A DNA stretch of 64,000 nt from Rugosimonospora acidiphila (GCF_039543385.1 NZ_BAABJQ010000007.1:1-64000); one strand, 5' to 3'; counted from the stretch's first letter, positions 26,383 to 35,999 are shown. Notes: generated by a model not told the origin, from the letters alone. Made by a program: numbers and translations.

Positions 26383-27537
26383 TCAGGTCGCGTCGTCATG
26401 CAGCCACGCGGTCAGCCCGGTCCGGAACACCTCGGCGGAGAAGCCCCACGCGTGGGCGGCCACGCGCTCGCGGTCGAGCCCGTCGACGCGGGGCAGCGCC
26501 GCCGCGTACCCGGTCGGGTCCTGGTCGCCCAGTAGCACCCCGGTCTCGTCGTCGACCACCGTCTCCAGTAGCCCGCCCCGGCGCATCCCCAGCACCGGCG
26601 CGCCACACGCCTGCGCCTCGACCGGGATGATGCCGAAGTCCTCGTGGGTGGGGAAGAGCAGGGCCCGGGCGCCCCAGTACAGCTCGCGCAGGCGTTCGCG
26701 GCTCGGGCGGTGCACGAAGGTGACCGGCGTGCGGACCTTGTCCGCCGTCCGGCGCAGCGCCGCGTGCTGCGGGCCCGAACCGGCTATCACCAGCGGCGTG
26801 CGGGCGGCCTCCGCGATCTCGATCATCAGGTCGAAGTTCTTGTACGGGATCCAGCGCCCGACGCCCAACAGATACCGGCGCTCCTGGGCGCGCAGCGCGG
26901 GCGGGGCGGCGGCGAAGTATGCCACGTCCACGGGCGGGTTGATGATGCGGGCGTCGCGCCCCCAGAACCGCCGGATGCGCTCGCGCACCTCCCGCGAGTT
27001 GGCCGCATAGCTGTGCACGTGCCTGCTCAGCCGCCGGTCAGCGACCTGGAGAGCCTTGCGCGGCAGGGTGAGCAGGCCGCCGGAGCCGCGGGCGTCGTAA
27101 TCCGGGCTCCACACATACCGTGCCGGCGAGTGCACGTAACTCAGGTACCGCGTGTCCGCGCCGGGCAGCTTGACCGTGTGCGCGAGGGCGTGGCTGGAGG
27201 AGATGACGACCTCGAAGCGTTCCCGCGTCAGAGTCCGCCACACCACCGGCATGACCGGCAGCGCCAACGGTTTGGCGCGGCGCAGCGGGGTGCGGGCCAG
27301 CCAGGACTCCTGGAAGCCCCGGCCGCGCTCGGCGTCGGGCTCGCGCCACAGCACGTACCGCTTCGCGTGCGGCAGCGCCTCGCCCATGGCGACGAAGACG
27401 TTCTCCGATCCGCCGGTGGCCGCGAACCACTCGTGTACCAGGGCGACGCTGCGGCCCGCCAGCGGTACGGCCTCGTCCGGCGGGGCATCGGCGTCGGTGG
27501 GCCCGCCGGGTGCGGGTGTCAGGTCCGCTGCCGCCAA
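26383..27537 (-). CDS. GT4-type glycosyltransferase
   Basis: The product has 384 residues on the minus strand, convergent with the sugar phosphotransferase. An N-terminal donor-less domain starts at about residue 29 (SVALVHEWFAATGGSENVFV). The C-terminal GT-B half includes YLLGVGRWIPYKNFDLMIEI and FPTHEDFGIIPVEAQACGAP, which contains an intact E-x7-E motif (EDFGIIPVE) typical of retaining GT4 enzymes. The Pro/Asp-rich first 28 residues look dispensable. It probably adds a sugar to the lipid-linked repeat unit, but donor and acceptor cannot be read from sequence. Its orientation differs from the rest of the locus. Confidence 0.88.
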   Translation of the reverse strand: MAAADLTPAPGGPTDADAPPDEAVPLAGRSVALVHEWFAATGGSENVFVAMGEALPHAKRYVLWREPDAERGRGFQESWLARTPLRRAKPLALPVMPVVWRTLTRERFEVVISSSHALAHTVKLPGADTRYLSYVHSPARYVWSPDYDARGSGGLLTLPRKALQVADRRLSRHVHSYAANSREVRERIRRFWGRDARIINPPVDVAYFAAAPPALRAQERRYLLGVGRWIPYKNFDLMIEIAEAARTPLVIAGSGPQHAALRRTADKVRTPVTFVHRPSRERLRELYWGARALLFPTHEDFGIIPVEAQACGAPVLGMRRGGLLETVVDDETGVLLGDQDPTGYAAALPRVDGLDRERVAAHAWGFSAEVFRTGLTAWLHDDAT

Positions 27538-27645
27538 CGTCTCGCTCCTCAGGGTCGGTGGCCGGGTCGCTCGTCACCGGGTCGCCCCGGCGCCGGTCGA
27601 GGGGCGCCGGGCGGGGATGCATGAGCGGGAAGGGCCCGGCAGAAC

Positions 27646-28968
27646 ATGGTATACGCTGCCGGCATGAGGGCTGGCGACGAGAGCGAGCCCGCGCTGCGCG
27701 TGGTGCACGTCAACCACACCGCTCATCGTGGCGGCGCAGAACTGGCCCTGGTCCGACTGTTGGGCGCGCGGTATGACTGGCGCGCGGCGCTGTGCGCGCC
27801 GCCGGGTGGCGGCGGCCCCGAGGACAGTCACGATGCCGAGGACAGTAACGATGCCTTCGCGGGGCTCGCCGGTCGCGGCGTCGAGCTGGATCGGCGGCTG
27901 CCCGGCCTGCCGGGCGGCGGTACCCGCGGCGGCCCGGCGCTTGCCATCCGGTACCTCGCGGCCCTCCGGGCCGGTGCGCGCAGCCTCGCGTCCAGCCCGC
28001 CGTTTCGGGACGCCGACCTCGTGCACGCGAACACGGCGGCCGCCGCGATCATCGGTGCGCTGGCCAATCGTGGGCGCCCGGTCCCGCTGGTGGTCCATCT
28101 GCGGGACCTGGTGACCCCGCAGAGCCTGGGCCGGGCCGGTTTCACGGCGTTCACCAGGATCGCGCTGCGGCGGGCCAGCGGTGTCATCGCCAACTCGGCC
28201 TCGACGCTGGAGTCGGCGGCGGGCCTGATCCCGTCCGGCGTTCCGGCGGCGGTGATTCCCAGCCCGATCGGGATACACGCGCCCGACGGGCCCGACCCCG
28301 GCCGTGCGGCCCGGCCGGTGCGCCGGATCGGGGTGGTCGGGCGCCTGCAGCACTGGAAGGGCCAGCACGTCTTCCTGCACGCGTTCGCCCTCGCCTTCCG
28401 CGACACCGACGTCCGCGCGTACCTGGCCGGGGCGGCGCAGCCCGATGAGCCCGGGTACACCGACGAACTGCGCGCACTGGCGGCACGGCTGGGCATCGCC
28501 GGCCAGGTGACGTTGCTCGGGTACGTCGAGGACGTCGCGGGGCTGCTCGACTCGCTCGACATCCTGGTGCACGCCTCGATCCGGCCGGAGCCTCTGGGCC
28601 AGTCGGTCCTGCAGGGGCTCGCCTACGCGAAGCCGGTCGTCGCCTCCGAGGGCGGCGGGCCGAGCGAGTGGATCCGTTCCGGCGTCAACGGGCTGCTCGT
28701 CGCACCGGACCAGGCAGAGGCGCTCGCCGCGGCGCTGCGCTCGCTGGCCGAGGATGCCGACCTGCGGACCCGGCTGGCCGAGGCCGCCGCGCGTACCCCC
28801 GGAATCCTCGCCGACGACGAGTGCGCGCTGGCGCACGGCCGGTTCTTCCGCGAGGTCGTCGGGGCGGGCGCGCGACCGGTCCCGCGACAGCCGATCCCGC
28901 GACAGCCCGTGCGGCGGCAGGCGGAGGAGCAGCCGGCCGGGCGGCCGGAAGGGGGACTGGGCGGATGA
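27646..28968 (+). CDS. GT4-type glycosyltransferase
   Basis: The product has 440 residues from ATG 27646, with GGGAAGGG 11 bases upstream; ATG 27664 is an alternative. GT-B fold: N-terminal LRVVHVNHTAHRGGAELALV, and C-terminal VRRIGVVGRLQHWKGQHVFL, VTLLGYVEDVAGLLDSLDIL and ASIRPEPLGQSVLQGLAYAK. In the last, the second Glu of the E-x7-E motif appears as Gln. A short duplicated segment (SHDAEDSNDA) sits in the N-terminal half. It is translationally coupled to the next GT (ATGA overlap). Role in repeat-unit assembly is inferred from family and locus. Confidence 0.88.
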   Translation: MVYAAGMRAGDESEPALRVVHVNHTAHRGGAELALVRLLGARYDWRAALCAPPGGGGPEDSHDAEDSNDAFAGLAGRGVELDRRLPGLPGGGTRGGPALAIRYLAALRAGARSLASSPPFRDADLVHANTAAAAIIGALANRGRPVPLVVHLRDLVTPQSLGRAGFTAFTRIALRRASGVIANSASTLESAAGLIPSGVPAAVIPSPIGIHAPDGPDPGRAARPVRRIGVVGRLQHWKGQHVFLHAFALAFRDTDVRAYLAGAAQPDEPGYTDELRALAARLGIAGQVTLLGYVEDVAGLLDSLDILVHASIRPEPLGQSVLQGLAYAKPVVASEGGGPSEWIRSGVNGLLVAPDQAEALAAALRSLAEDADLRTRLAEAAARTPGILADDECALAHGRFFREVVGAGARPVPRQPIPRQPVRRQAEEQPAGRPEGGLGG

Positions 28969-30203
28969 ACCGGGACGGAAGGGCCGGCGGGCCCCTGCGG
29001 ATCGCGTACGTGCTGTCGCGCCCGCCGAGTTTCAGCGAAACGTTCATCGAGTCCGAGATCCGCGCGGTGCGCGCCGCGGGTGCGAGCGTCGAGGCGTTCG
29101 TGGCCAGACCCGCGGGTGGTCGCGGCGTCGAGGCCGGCCGGGTCCTGCGCGCCTGTGCCGCGCACCCCGCCCGGGTGGCCGGGCGGCTGACCGAGTTCGG
29201 GGCGTCCTACCTGCCCCGCGCGCTGCTCGCCGCGGCGTGCGCGGTCACGCTGTCCGACCGGATGGCGAGGTTCGACCCCGACGTCATCCACGCGCACTTC
29301 GTCAACCTGCCGACCGCGCTCGCCGTTCTGCTTGGCCGCGAGCTCGGCCGGCCGGTCACGGCGATGGCGCACGCCGCCGACTTTCTGCTGGACGCCGATC
29401 CGGCCGCCCTCCAGCGCCGGCTAGGCCGGCTGGACCACCTGTTCGTCATCTCGGCCGCGACCGCGCGGCAGCTGGCGGACAAGGGCGTGGACATGTCCGC
29501 GGTCCCGCACGGCGTGGTCCGCGCCGCGTTCGACGGGGAGCAGCTCGAGCGCCCGACCGGCGACGCCGCCCGGCCCGGCGGGCCGACCAGACTGGTGAGC
29601 GTCGCGCGGCTGGTCGAGAAGAAGGGCATCGACGTCGCCGTGGATGCGGTGGCCCGACTGGTCGCCTCGGGCCACGACGTACGGTATGACGTCTACGGAG
29701 ACGGGCCGCTGCGGCACCGCCTCGAGCACCAGGCCGGCCTGAAGGGGGTACGCACCGTCGTGACGTTCCATGGCGCCGTGCCGCACACCGTGGCGATGGC
29801 CGCGCTCGCCGCGGCCGACGTCGCGGTCCTGCCCTGCCGGCGTGGCGCCGATGGCGACCTCGACGGCATCCCGGTGTTCCTCATGGAGGCGGCCAGCCGA
29901 GGCGTACCGGTGGTCACCACCGCCGTGTCCGGCATCCCGGAGCTGCTCGGCGAGGACGGCGGCTGGCTGGTCCCCGCGGACGACGCGGGCGCGCTGGCGG
30001 CGGCGATCGGGCAGGCCGGCGGCGATCCGGAGCTGGCACGCCGCCGCGCCGGGATGATGCGCCGCCGGATTCAGGACGAGTTCACGCCGCGGTTGCAGGC
30101 GTCCCGGCTGCTCGCGACCTGGCACCGCCTGGCGCGGCCCGCCGCTCGCCTCGCGCAGGATCCGGACGGCGACGCCGGGGCCGCCGCGAAGGCGTCGAGG
30201 TAG
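28965..30203 (+). CDS. GT4-type glycosyltransferase (exopolysaccharide type)
   Basis: The product has 412 residues. ATG 28965 overlaps the previous stop and is preceded by GGAAGGGGG. The N-terminus IAYVLSRPPSFSETFIESEI is typical of colanic-acid/EPS-type GT4 enzymes (WcaL-like). Further marks are HAHFVNLPTALAVLL, RLVSVARLVEKKGIDVAVDA and VYGDGPLRHRLE. DGIPVFLMEAASRGVPVVTT is the sugar-nucleotide-binding segment, with D in place of the first E of E-x7-E. The product is cytosolic or membrane-peripheral. It is followed after 16 bp by another glycosyltransferase. Confidence 0.88.
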   Translation: MNRDGRAGGPLRIAYVLSRPPSFSETFIESEIRAVRAAGASVEAFVARPAGGRGVEAGRVLRACAAHPARVAGRLTEFGASYLPRALLAAACAVTLSDRMARFDPDVIHAHFVNLPTALAVLLGRELGRPVTAMAHAADFLLDADPAALQRRLGRLDHLFVISAATARQLADKGVDMSAVPHGVVRAAFDGEQLERPTGDAARPGGPTRLVSVARLVEKKGIDVAVDAVARLVASGHDVRYDVYGDGPLRHRLEHQAGLKGVRTVVTFHGAVPHTVAMAALAAADVAVLPCRRGADGDLDGIPVFLMEAASRGVPVVTTAVSGIPELLGEDGGWLVPADDAGALAAAIGQAGGDPELARRRAGMMRRRIQDEFTPRLQASRLLATWHRLARPAARLAQDPDGDAGAAAKASR

Positions 30204-30219
30204 TGCGGGGACACGGTCG

Positions 30220-31422
30220 ATGGAGCTGACGGTCGTCTCGACATACTTCCCGCTGCCCGCCGATCGGGGCGATCCGGTGCGGGTACTCATGATGCTGCGG
30301 GCGCTGTCGCGGGTGCGCGGGTACACCCTGTCGGTGGTCCGCCGGCCGGAGACGACCGGTGAGCAGGTCGCGCGGCTGCGGGAGCTGCTGCCCGGGGTCG
30401 AAGTACGGGACTTCCCGGCCACCCCGTACCGGCTGGGCCGGCTGGGCCCCGCGGGCCGGTACCCGGAGGCCCTCGCCGCCGGCCTGCCGCCCTGGGTGCG
30501 TACCCGCTACAGCGCGGCCCTGCACGCCGACCTGCGTACCCGCACCGGGGCGGGTCTGGCCATCGGCGAGGCTGCCGGCGCGTACTTCCCGGGTACCGGC
30601 CTGAGATGGCACTGGGACAAGGCGAACGTGCTGAGCGCCAGCGCCCGCCAGGACGCGCGGGAGGCACCCGGCTTCGTTGACCGGCTGCGCGCGCGGTACC
30701 TGACCCGGGTGTCGGGCGGCTTCGAGTCGCGCGCGCTCTCGCGCGCCGCCACGGTCTCGGTGACCAGCACCGAGGAGTCGGCCCGGCTGGCCCGGTACCA
30801 CGGCCGGGCCGCCGACGTCACGCTGCCCAGCTGCGTCGAGATACCGGCCGGCCACCTGCCCCGGCCACGGGAGCGCACCCTGGTCTGGCTCGGCAGCTTC
30901 GCCTACCGTCCCAACGTGCTGGGCCTGCTGCGGTTCCTCGACGAGGGCTGGGCGGCGCTGCACCGGGTCGGGTACACCATGACCCTGGTCGGGTCGGGCC
31001 CGTCCGCGGGGCTGCGGCACGCCGTCGCGGCGCATCCGGGCGTGGAGCTGGCCGGCTATGTGGAGGACCTGGCGCCCGTGCTGGCCCCGGCCCGTGCCGC
31101 GATGGTGCCGCTGTGGAGCGGCGCGGGGGTCAAGCTCAAGACGCTGACCCTGCTGGCACACGCGGTACCCGTGTTCGCCACCCCGGCCGGTGCCGAGGGC
31201 ATCCCGCCGTCGCTCGCCGTACGGGTGGCGGATTCGCCGGCCGCGCTGGCCGGGCAGCTGCTGTCCTGCACTGCCGAAGACCTGGACCGGATGGCGCACG
31301 AGGCGCCCCGGTTGATCGAGCGGGAGTTCTCCGAGCGGCGCTTCGCGCAGCGGCTGGTCGACGCGCTGGAGCGGGTGGGCGTGCTCGACCCCACCGGCCC
31401 CGTACCGCGGGAAGGCTCGTGA
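30220..31422 (+). CDS. Glycosyltransferase with C-terminal GT1/GT4 domain
   Basis: The product has 400 residues from ATG 30220. N-terminal LTVVSTYFPLPADRGDPVRV and the C-terminal half with LVWLGSFAYRPNVLGLLRFL mark the GT-B fold. So does MVPLWSGAGVKLKTLTLLAH followed by AVPVFATPAGAEGI, the usual GxxxK..E..A.g.PvV pattern. It resembles the TuaH/Stp1-like group more than the E-x7-E enzymes next to it. The stop overlaps the ATG of the flippase fusion, indicating one transcript for 27646-34088. Confidence 0.85.
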   Translation: MELTVVSTYFPLPADRGDPVRVLMMLRALSRVRGYTLSVVRRPETTGEQVARLRELLPGVEVRDFPATPYRLGRLGPAGRYPEALAAGLPPWVRTRYSAALHADLRTRTGAGLAIGEAAGAYFPGTGLRWHWDKANVLSASARQDAREAPGFVDRLRARYLTRVSGGFESRALSRAATVSVTSTEESARLARYHGRAADVTLPSCVEIPAGHLPRPRERTLVWLGSFAYRPNVLGLLRFLDEGWAALHRVGYTMTLVGSGPSAGLRHAVAAHPGVELAGYVEDLAPVLAPARAAMVPLWSGAGVKLKTLTLLAHAVPVFATPAGAEGIPPSLAVRVADSPAALAGQLLSCTAEDLDRMAHEAPRLIEREFSERRFAQRLVDALERVGVLDPTGPVPREGS

Positions 31423-34088
31423 TGTCCACCCGGAAGCTGGCCTCGGCCTCGTTCGCGAACCTGCTGGTGCCGATCAGCGGCCTGATCGTCAGCCCGTTGC
31501 TGTCCCGCGAACTGGGCCCCGACGGTCGCGGGCTGTACGCCGCGCTCACCCTGCCCGTGGTCGTGTACGGGTGGGCCGGCACCTACGGGCTCCAGGACTC
31601 GCTGAGCTACCACCTGTACCACGCCCGGCTGAGCCGGCGGGGCGCCGCCAAGGTAAGCCTGCTCGCCACGGTACCGCTGGGCCTGCTGGGCATCGGGCTG
31701 CTGGCCGCGCTGGGCCTGGGGGTTTTCGCGGGCAACGGCGGGCACTACGCCGAATTCCTCACGCTGGCGCTGCTGGCGCCGGTGCACATCCTGGCGAACC
31801 TGCTGATCGGCGCGCTGACCGGAGCCTCCGACATCCGCGGGGTCAACCTCGTCAAGGTGGTACCGGCCGCGGTGCGTACCGCCCTGCTGGTCTTCGCCTG
31901 TGTCGCCTTCGATCTGAACGCGTACTGGGCGGGGCTGCTGTTCCTGGCCTCCATGCTGCCCGCGATCGCGGTCGGCCTGGCCCGGCTGCGACACGCACCG
32001 GCCGGCCCCGACCAGCCGCCTCCCGACCACACGCCCACGGTCGACCCCATCCCCACCCGGTCGCTGGCCGGCTACGCGTTGAGGTGCCTGCCCGGGGTGC
32101 TTGCCGCGATCTCCAGCGCCCGCCTCGACCAGATCGTCGGGCTGCCGGTCATCGGCGCCAGGCAACTGGGCTACTACGCGGCCGCGGTCAGCGTCGCCGA
32201 GATCCCGATGGCCATCGCCACCGCGGCCCGCACGGTGCTCATGGGGCGCCCGTCCACGACCGACCCTCGGGGCGCCACGGCCGTGGCCCGGCTGTCGGTG
32301 GCGGTGTCGGTCGTCGCGTGCGCCCTGCTCGCCGCGGTCACCCCGTTCGCGGTCCCGTTGTTCTTCGGCTCGGCGTTCGCTCCGGCGATCGGCCCGACCG
32401 TGATCCTGTGTGCCGCCACGACGCTGTACACCTGCGTCGTGCTGCTGACCGCCGCCCTGCTGATCGGGGGACGGGCCGGCGCGTCGTCCAGTGCCCTGGT
32501 CATCGGCTCGGCCGTCGGCATCGCCCTGTTGTTCCTGTTCGCGCCGCTGGGCGCCACCGGAGCCGCCCTGGCCAGCCTGGGCGGTTACGGTGTCTCGATG
32601 GGGATCGCCGCGCTGGCGATCCGCCGTACCGGGCACATGTACTCGTTGAGGATGCTGATGTTTCCGTACCTGGACGATGTCCGACACCTGCGGGACCGGC
32701 TGCGCGCAAGCACTCTGTGGTCCGGCGACCAGGCGGCCAATGGGCTGTCGTCGGGCGGCCCGCTGCACGCGGCGATCGCCTTCGTGCGCCGGCACGGCGT
32801 CGGTACCATCGGCTCGGCCACCCTCATCGCCCTGGCCTGGCTGCGGATCGTGGCCCCCGGGCTGATCCAGGACTTCACCAGCGGCCGCCCGGCGTTCAAC
32901 GCCGCCAACGCACCGGTGCCGGCCGCGGTGACCACCGCCGGCAACGCGATCAGCCTGCTGTTCATCGTCGTGGCGGCCATCCTCGCGGTGTCCGGGCTGC
33001 GCCGCTGCCGCAAGGCCCGGTTGCCGTGGCTGGCCGTGGCGGTCGCGCCCCTGGTCGCGGCGGTGGTCTCCGGCCTGGCCGACCACGAGCCGCCGGAGAT
33101 CGTGTGGCTCGCGCTCCCGCTGGCCGCGGTCGCGATCTGGCTGCGGCCACCGAGCGTCCGGGTCTTCGGCGTGCTCGGCGTGCTCGCCGCCGTGAGCGCC
33201 GTCGGCTCGATGCTGCTGGCCGTTGCCCGGCCCGACCTCGGGCTGCTCACCGGCGCGAACACGGGCAGCAAGAGCGGGCTGCTCGGCGGCCTGCTCGCCG
33301 GGCCGTACGAGCACTCCAACGTGCTGGGCATCGCCCTGGCGCTCGGCCTGCCGTTCGTGTTCTGCCTGCGCAACGCGCCGCTGCGCTGGTCCTCGCTGGC
33401 CCTGGTGCTGCTCGCGCAGCTCTGGACGGGGTCGCGGACCAGCCAGCTCGCCACGGTCGTCGTTGTGGTGGCGTACCTGCTGATGACGCGCTGGCCGAAG
33501 CGGACCTGGCCGGCGTCCGTGCTGGTCGCGGCCAGCCTCGCGCTGATCGTCGTGGTGCCGCTGGTCAGCCGGGCACCCACCAGCTTCACCAACCGGGGCA
33601 GGATCTGGCACGCACTGCTGGACCGCTGGACCCAGCGGCCGATCCTCGGCTTCGGCCCGGACTTCTTCGACCGGGAGCCCGACCTCGCCAAGGCGCTGGG
33701 CGGTCAGTTCACCCACGGGCACAACATGATGGTGCAGTTCCTGGTGGTGGGCGGGCTGCTGACCGCCGTGCTGGCCGGCGTTCTGCTGTACCTGACCTTC
33801 CGCGAGTCCCTGGCGCTGGCCCGGACCGGCCAGTTCGCACCCATGCTGTTCCTGGTCGCGCTGCTGCAGGTGTCCTGGCTGGAGGCCTCGCACGTGGTCA
33901 TCACGTTGGCCGGCTACCTGACCTGGCTGCCGCTGTTCCTGATCGCGCGGCTGGGCCTGAGCCTGCGCGACACCACCCAGGTACCCGCGCAGACCGCCCC
34001 GTCACCGGCGGCCCCGTCACCGGCTGCGGACGGCTCCTCGCCGGTCGTCGAGGAGCAGCCGACCGCAGCCCGCGAGGCCGCCGTCTAG
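31422..34088 (+). CDS. Fused Wzx-like flippase and Wzy/O-antigen-ligase-like protein
   Basis: The product has 888 residues from ATG 31422, coupled to the previous gene. Residues about 1-410 form a MATE/Wzx-type membrane protein (FANLLVPISGLIVSPLLSRE, LLIGALTGASDIRGVNLVKV, ARLDQIVGLPVIGARQLGYY), the class that flips lipid-linked repeat units. A soluble linker (about 410-450) leads to a second polytopic half with O-antigen ligase/Wzy_C signatures: LLGGLLAGPYEHSNVLGIAL, QLWTGSRTSQLATVVVVVAY, TNRGRIWHALLDRWTQRPIL and FTHGHNMMVQFLVVGG. That half would polymerise or ligate the unit. The two activities are normally on separate proteins, so this is an unusual fusion. It overlaps the stop of the convergent gene by 4 bp (TCTAGA). 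Confidence 0.85.
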   Translation: MSTRKLASASFANLLVPISGLIVSPLLSRELGPDGRGLYAALTLPVVVYGWAGTYGLQDSLSYHLYHARLSRRGAAKVSLLATVPLGLLGIGLLAALGLGVFAGNGGHYAEFLTLALLAPVHILANLLIGALTGASDIRGVNLVKVVPAAVRTALLVFACVAFDLNAYWAGLLFLASMLPAIAVGLARLRHAPAGPDQPPPDHTPTVDPIPTRSLAGYALRCLPGVLAAISSARLDQIVGLPVIGARQLGYYAAAVSVAEIPMAIATAARTVLMGRPSTTDPRGATAVARLSVAVSVVACALLAAVTPFAVPLFFGSAFAPAIGPTVILCAATTLYTCVVLLTAALLIGGRAGASSSALVIGSAVGIALLFLFAPLGATGAALASLGGYGVSMGIAALAIRRTGHMYSLRMLMFPYLDDVRHLRDRLRASTLWSGDQAANGLSSGGPLHAAIAFVRRHGVGTIGSATLIALAWLRIVAPGLIQDFTSGRPAFNAANAPVPAAVTTAGNAISLLFIVVAAILAVSGLRRCRKARLPWLAVAVAPLVAAVVSGLADHEPPEIVWLALPLAAVAIWLRPPSVRVFGVLGVLAAVSAVGSMLLAVARPDLGLLTGANTGSKSGLLGGLLAGPYEHSNVLGIALALGLPFVFCLRNAPLRWSSLALVLLAQLWTGSRTSQLATVVVVVAYLLMTRWPKRTWPASVLVAASLALIVVVPLVSRAPTSFTNRGRIWHALLDRWTQRPILGFGPDFFDREPDLAKALGGQFTHGHNMMVQFLVVGGLLTAVLAGVLLYLTFRESLALARTGQFAPMLFLVALLQVSWLEASHVVITLAGYLTWLPLFLIARLGLSLRDTTQVPAQTAPSPAAPSPAADGSSPVVEEQPTAAREAAV

Positions 34089-35764
34089 AAGATCAGCGTG
34101 TCGTGCAGGTAGTTGGCGACCCGGCGTACCTGGCCGGCACCGGACGGCGGCGCGGTCATCCGTAGCACCACTTGCCGGTCCACGTCACCGTCGGTGCCGG
34201 AGCGGAAGTAGGCCACGAGAACCAGCCCGTACCGGGTGGCGCCATCGACCTGCAGCGAGCTCGACTCGGCGTAGGTCGCGTTCGGGCTGACCTGCTGCCA
34301 CTGCAGGCTCCACGCCTCCTCGGCCTTGCGCATGGCCGTCTGCACCTTGGCGTCGCACGGCTTCGGGCAGTCGCGCACCACCAGATCGCCGCCGAGCTGC
34401 GTGTCGGTACCGGGGGATATCCCGCACTCGTACTCGGCGTAGTCGGCGGCCCGTCCTCCGGGCGTGCACTGCCACGTGAGTGGCACCTTGACGGTGAAGC
34501 CCAGCCCGTCAAGGCCGGTGTAGGTGCGAAGCCGGTCCGTGGTCTGGAACTTCGGCCACGAGACCGGCCACTTGGCCTGTACCGGCGGCTCCTGGCCGGG
34601 ATGCACGGGCGCGGGCGTCGACAGCGGCGCCGAGCCGGGGACGCTGGGTGGCGTGGAGGCGACGGCCGCCGGCTTGGACGGGCCGCCGAGCCCCTGCCAG
34701 ATGACCACTCCACCACCGGCCAGCAGGACGACGATCGCGGCCGCGATCCCGATCCACAGCCCAGTGCGGCGGCGACTCGGCGGCGTCGGCACGATGCGGG
34801 ATTCCCGCGGATCGAACGGCGGCAGGCCGAGCAGGTCCGGCGGCGGGGTGGGCCTGACGGCGAACGGGTTGAGCTCGTCGCTCCTGGACCCGGCAGCGTC
34901 CGGGACCGGGGCGGCGGCGCCGAGCGTCTCCGGCGGCGCCATCGCGCCGTTGCCGAACACCGGGGTGTCGAGCACCGGCGCGCCGAACACGGGCGCGCCG
35001 AGCACCGGCGCGCCAAACACAGGCGTGCCGGATGCCGGTGACACGGGCGCCGGTGGGGCGGAGGTGGGCGCGCCGGACGCGGGTGGCCCGGACGTCGGTT
35101 CGCCGGACGCGGGCGGTGCGGAGATGGGGTCACCCGCCGGTACCGCGGATGTCGGCTCGGTGGGTGACGCGGGCTCGACGGCGGCTGGCGCGGACGTGGG
35201 TTGACCGGCCGCGGGCGGGACGGAGGTCGGTGGGGCGAAGACGATCTGCCCCGCCGGCTGCGGCGCCCACGGCTGCGGCGCCCAGAGCTGCTGCGCCGGG
35301 CTCTGCGCAGCCGGAAACTGTTGCTGCTGCGGCCCTGGCTGTTGCGGCGCGGAGGCTTGCTGCGGCACCGGCTGGGTTGCCCAGGGGCGATCCGGCGCCG
35401 GCTGCGGCGCGGCATTCGCCGGGGGCGCGAACGGGTCAAGAGTCCCCGGGGCGCTCGGCTTCGGGGTGGGCCGGTAGTCCATGCCGAGCGCGATGAACAC
35501 CGCCTCCGCGCCGGGACCGTCGCCGGCACGCCAGGCCACCCACGGTGCCGCAGCGGTCAGGTCGGAGTAGGCGAAGGCGCCACGCTGGCGGGTGAGCTCG
35601 TTGCACGCCTGCGTGAACGCCTCCCGCCAGCGCGCTTCGCTCGCCACGGTGCCGTCGAGCACGGCCACGGTCAGCCGGTTGGACTGGGTGTCCACGCCCG
35701 ACCAGACCTTACCCACCTGACATGCGCCCAGCGCCTCGATGAACTGGAATGGCGCGCCTGGCAT
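34085..35764 (-). CDS. Membrane protein with kinase-N-lobe-like head and cysteine-rich outer domain
   Basis: The product has 559 residues. The first ~60 residues (FIEALGACQVGKVWSGVDTQ, then RLTVAVLDGTVASEARWREA) look like the glycine loop and beta1-3 strands of a Ser/Thr kinase, but the ATP-binding lysine is replaced (VAVLDG) and no C-lobe follows. A very long Pro/Ala/Gln-rich segment (about 100-310) includes a GAPV(F/L) repeat. One transmembrane helix follows (about 331-353, LWIGIAAAIVVLLAGGGVVI), then an outer domain of about 180 residues with four cysteines (WQCTPG, YECGIS, RDCPKPCDAK). Function unknown. It could be a degenerate kinase-like sensor or a wall-anchored ESX accessory. It is transcribed towards the polysaccharide genes. 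Confidence 0.55.
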   Translation of the reverse strand: MPGAPFQFIEALGACQVGKVWSGVDTQSNRLTVAVLDGTVASEARWREAFTQACNELTRQRGAFAYSDLTAAAPWVAWRAGDGPGAEAVFIALGMDYRPTPKPSAPGTLDPFAPPANAAPQPAPDRPWATQPVPQQASAPQQPGPQQQQFPAAQSPAQQLWAPQPWAPQPAGQIVFAPPTSVPPAAGQPTSAPAAVEPASPTEPTSAVPAGDPISAPPASGEPTSGPPASGAPTSAPPAPVSPASGTPVFGAPVLGAPVFGAPVLDTPVFGNGAMAPPETLGAAAPVPDAAGSRSDELNPFAVRPTPPPDLLGLPPFDPRESRIVPTPPSRRRTGLWIGIAAAIVVLLAGGGVVIWQGLGGPSKPAAVASTPPSVPGSAPLSTPAPVHPGQEPPVQAKWPVSWPKFQTTDRLRTYTGLDGLGFTVKVPLTWQCTPGGRAADYAEYECGISPGTDTQLGGDLVVRDCPKPCDAKVQTAMRKAEEAWSLQWQQVSPNATYAESSSLQVDGATRYGLVLVAYFRSGTDGDVDRQVVLRMTAPPSGAGQVRRVANYLHDTLIF

Positions 35765-35949
35765 GCCAACCTCCCCGTGACTATCGAGATCGTCGGCCTA
35801 GTCTGGCATCCGTCCTCCCCGTGCGCCCCAGCGACCCGGCGGTATCCAGGCGCCGTTTGGCCGGTTATCGAAGGGAATGATGGCGTCGCCGCCGGCGACG
35901 GTCATCAGTACCCGCTCGCGATGACCAGTTTCCACCCGGGCAGCAAGCC

Positions 35950-35981
35950 GCGGTCATGGGCGACTGCTCACCCATGACCGC
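35950..35981 (-). terminator. Hairpin downstream of the ESX-B esx pair
   Basis: GCGGTCATGGG (35950-35960) and CCCATGACCGC (35971-35981) form a perfect 11-bp stem with a 10-nt loop. It starts 19 bp beyond the stop of the last esx gene, in a 235-bp gap without genes. There is no T-run. A likely terminator for eccB-esx-esx. A smaller 7-bp hairpin (CGTCGCC/GGCGACG, 35884-35900) lies further on. Confidence 0.6.
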
Positions 35982-35999
35982 TTCCCGGACCGACGGTCG

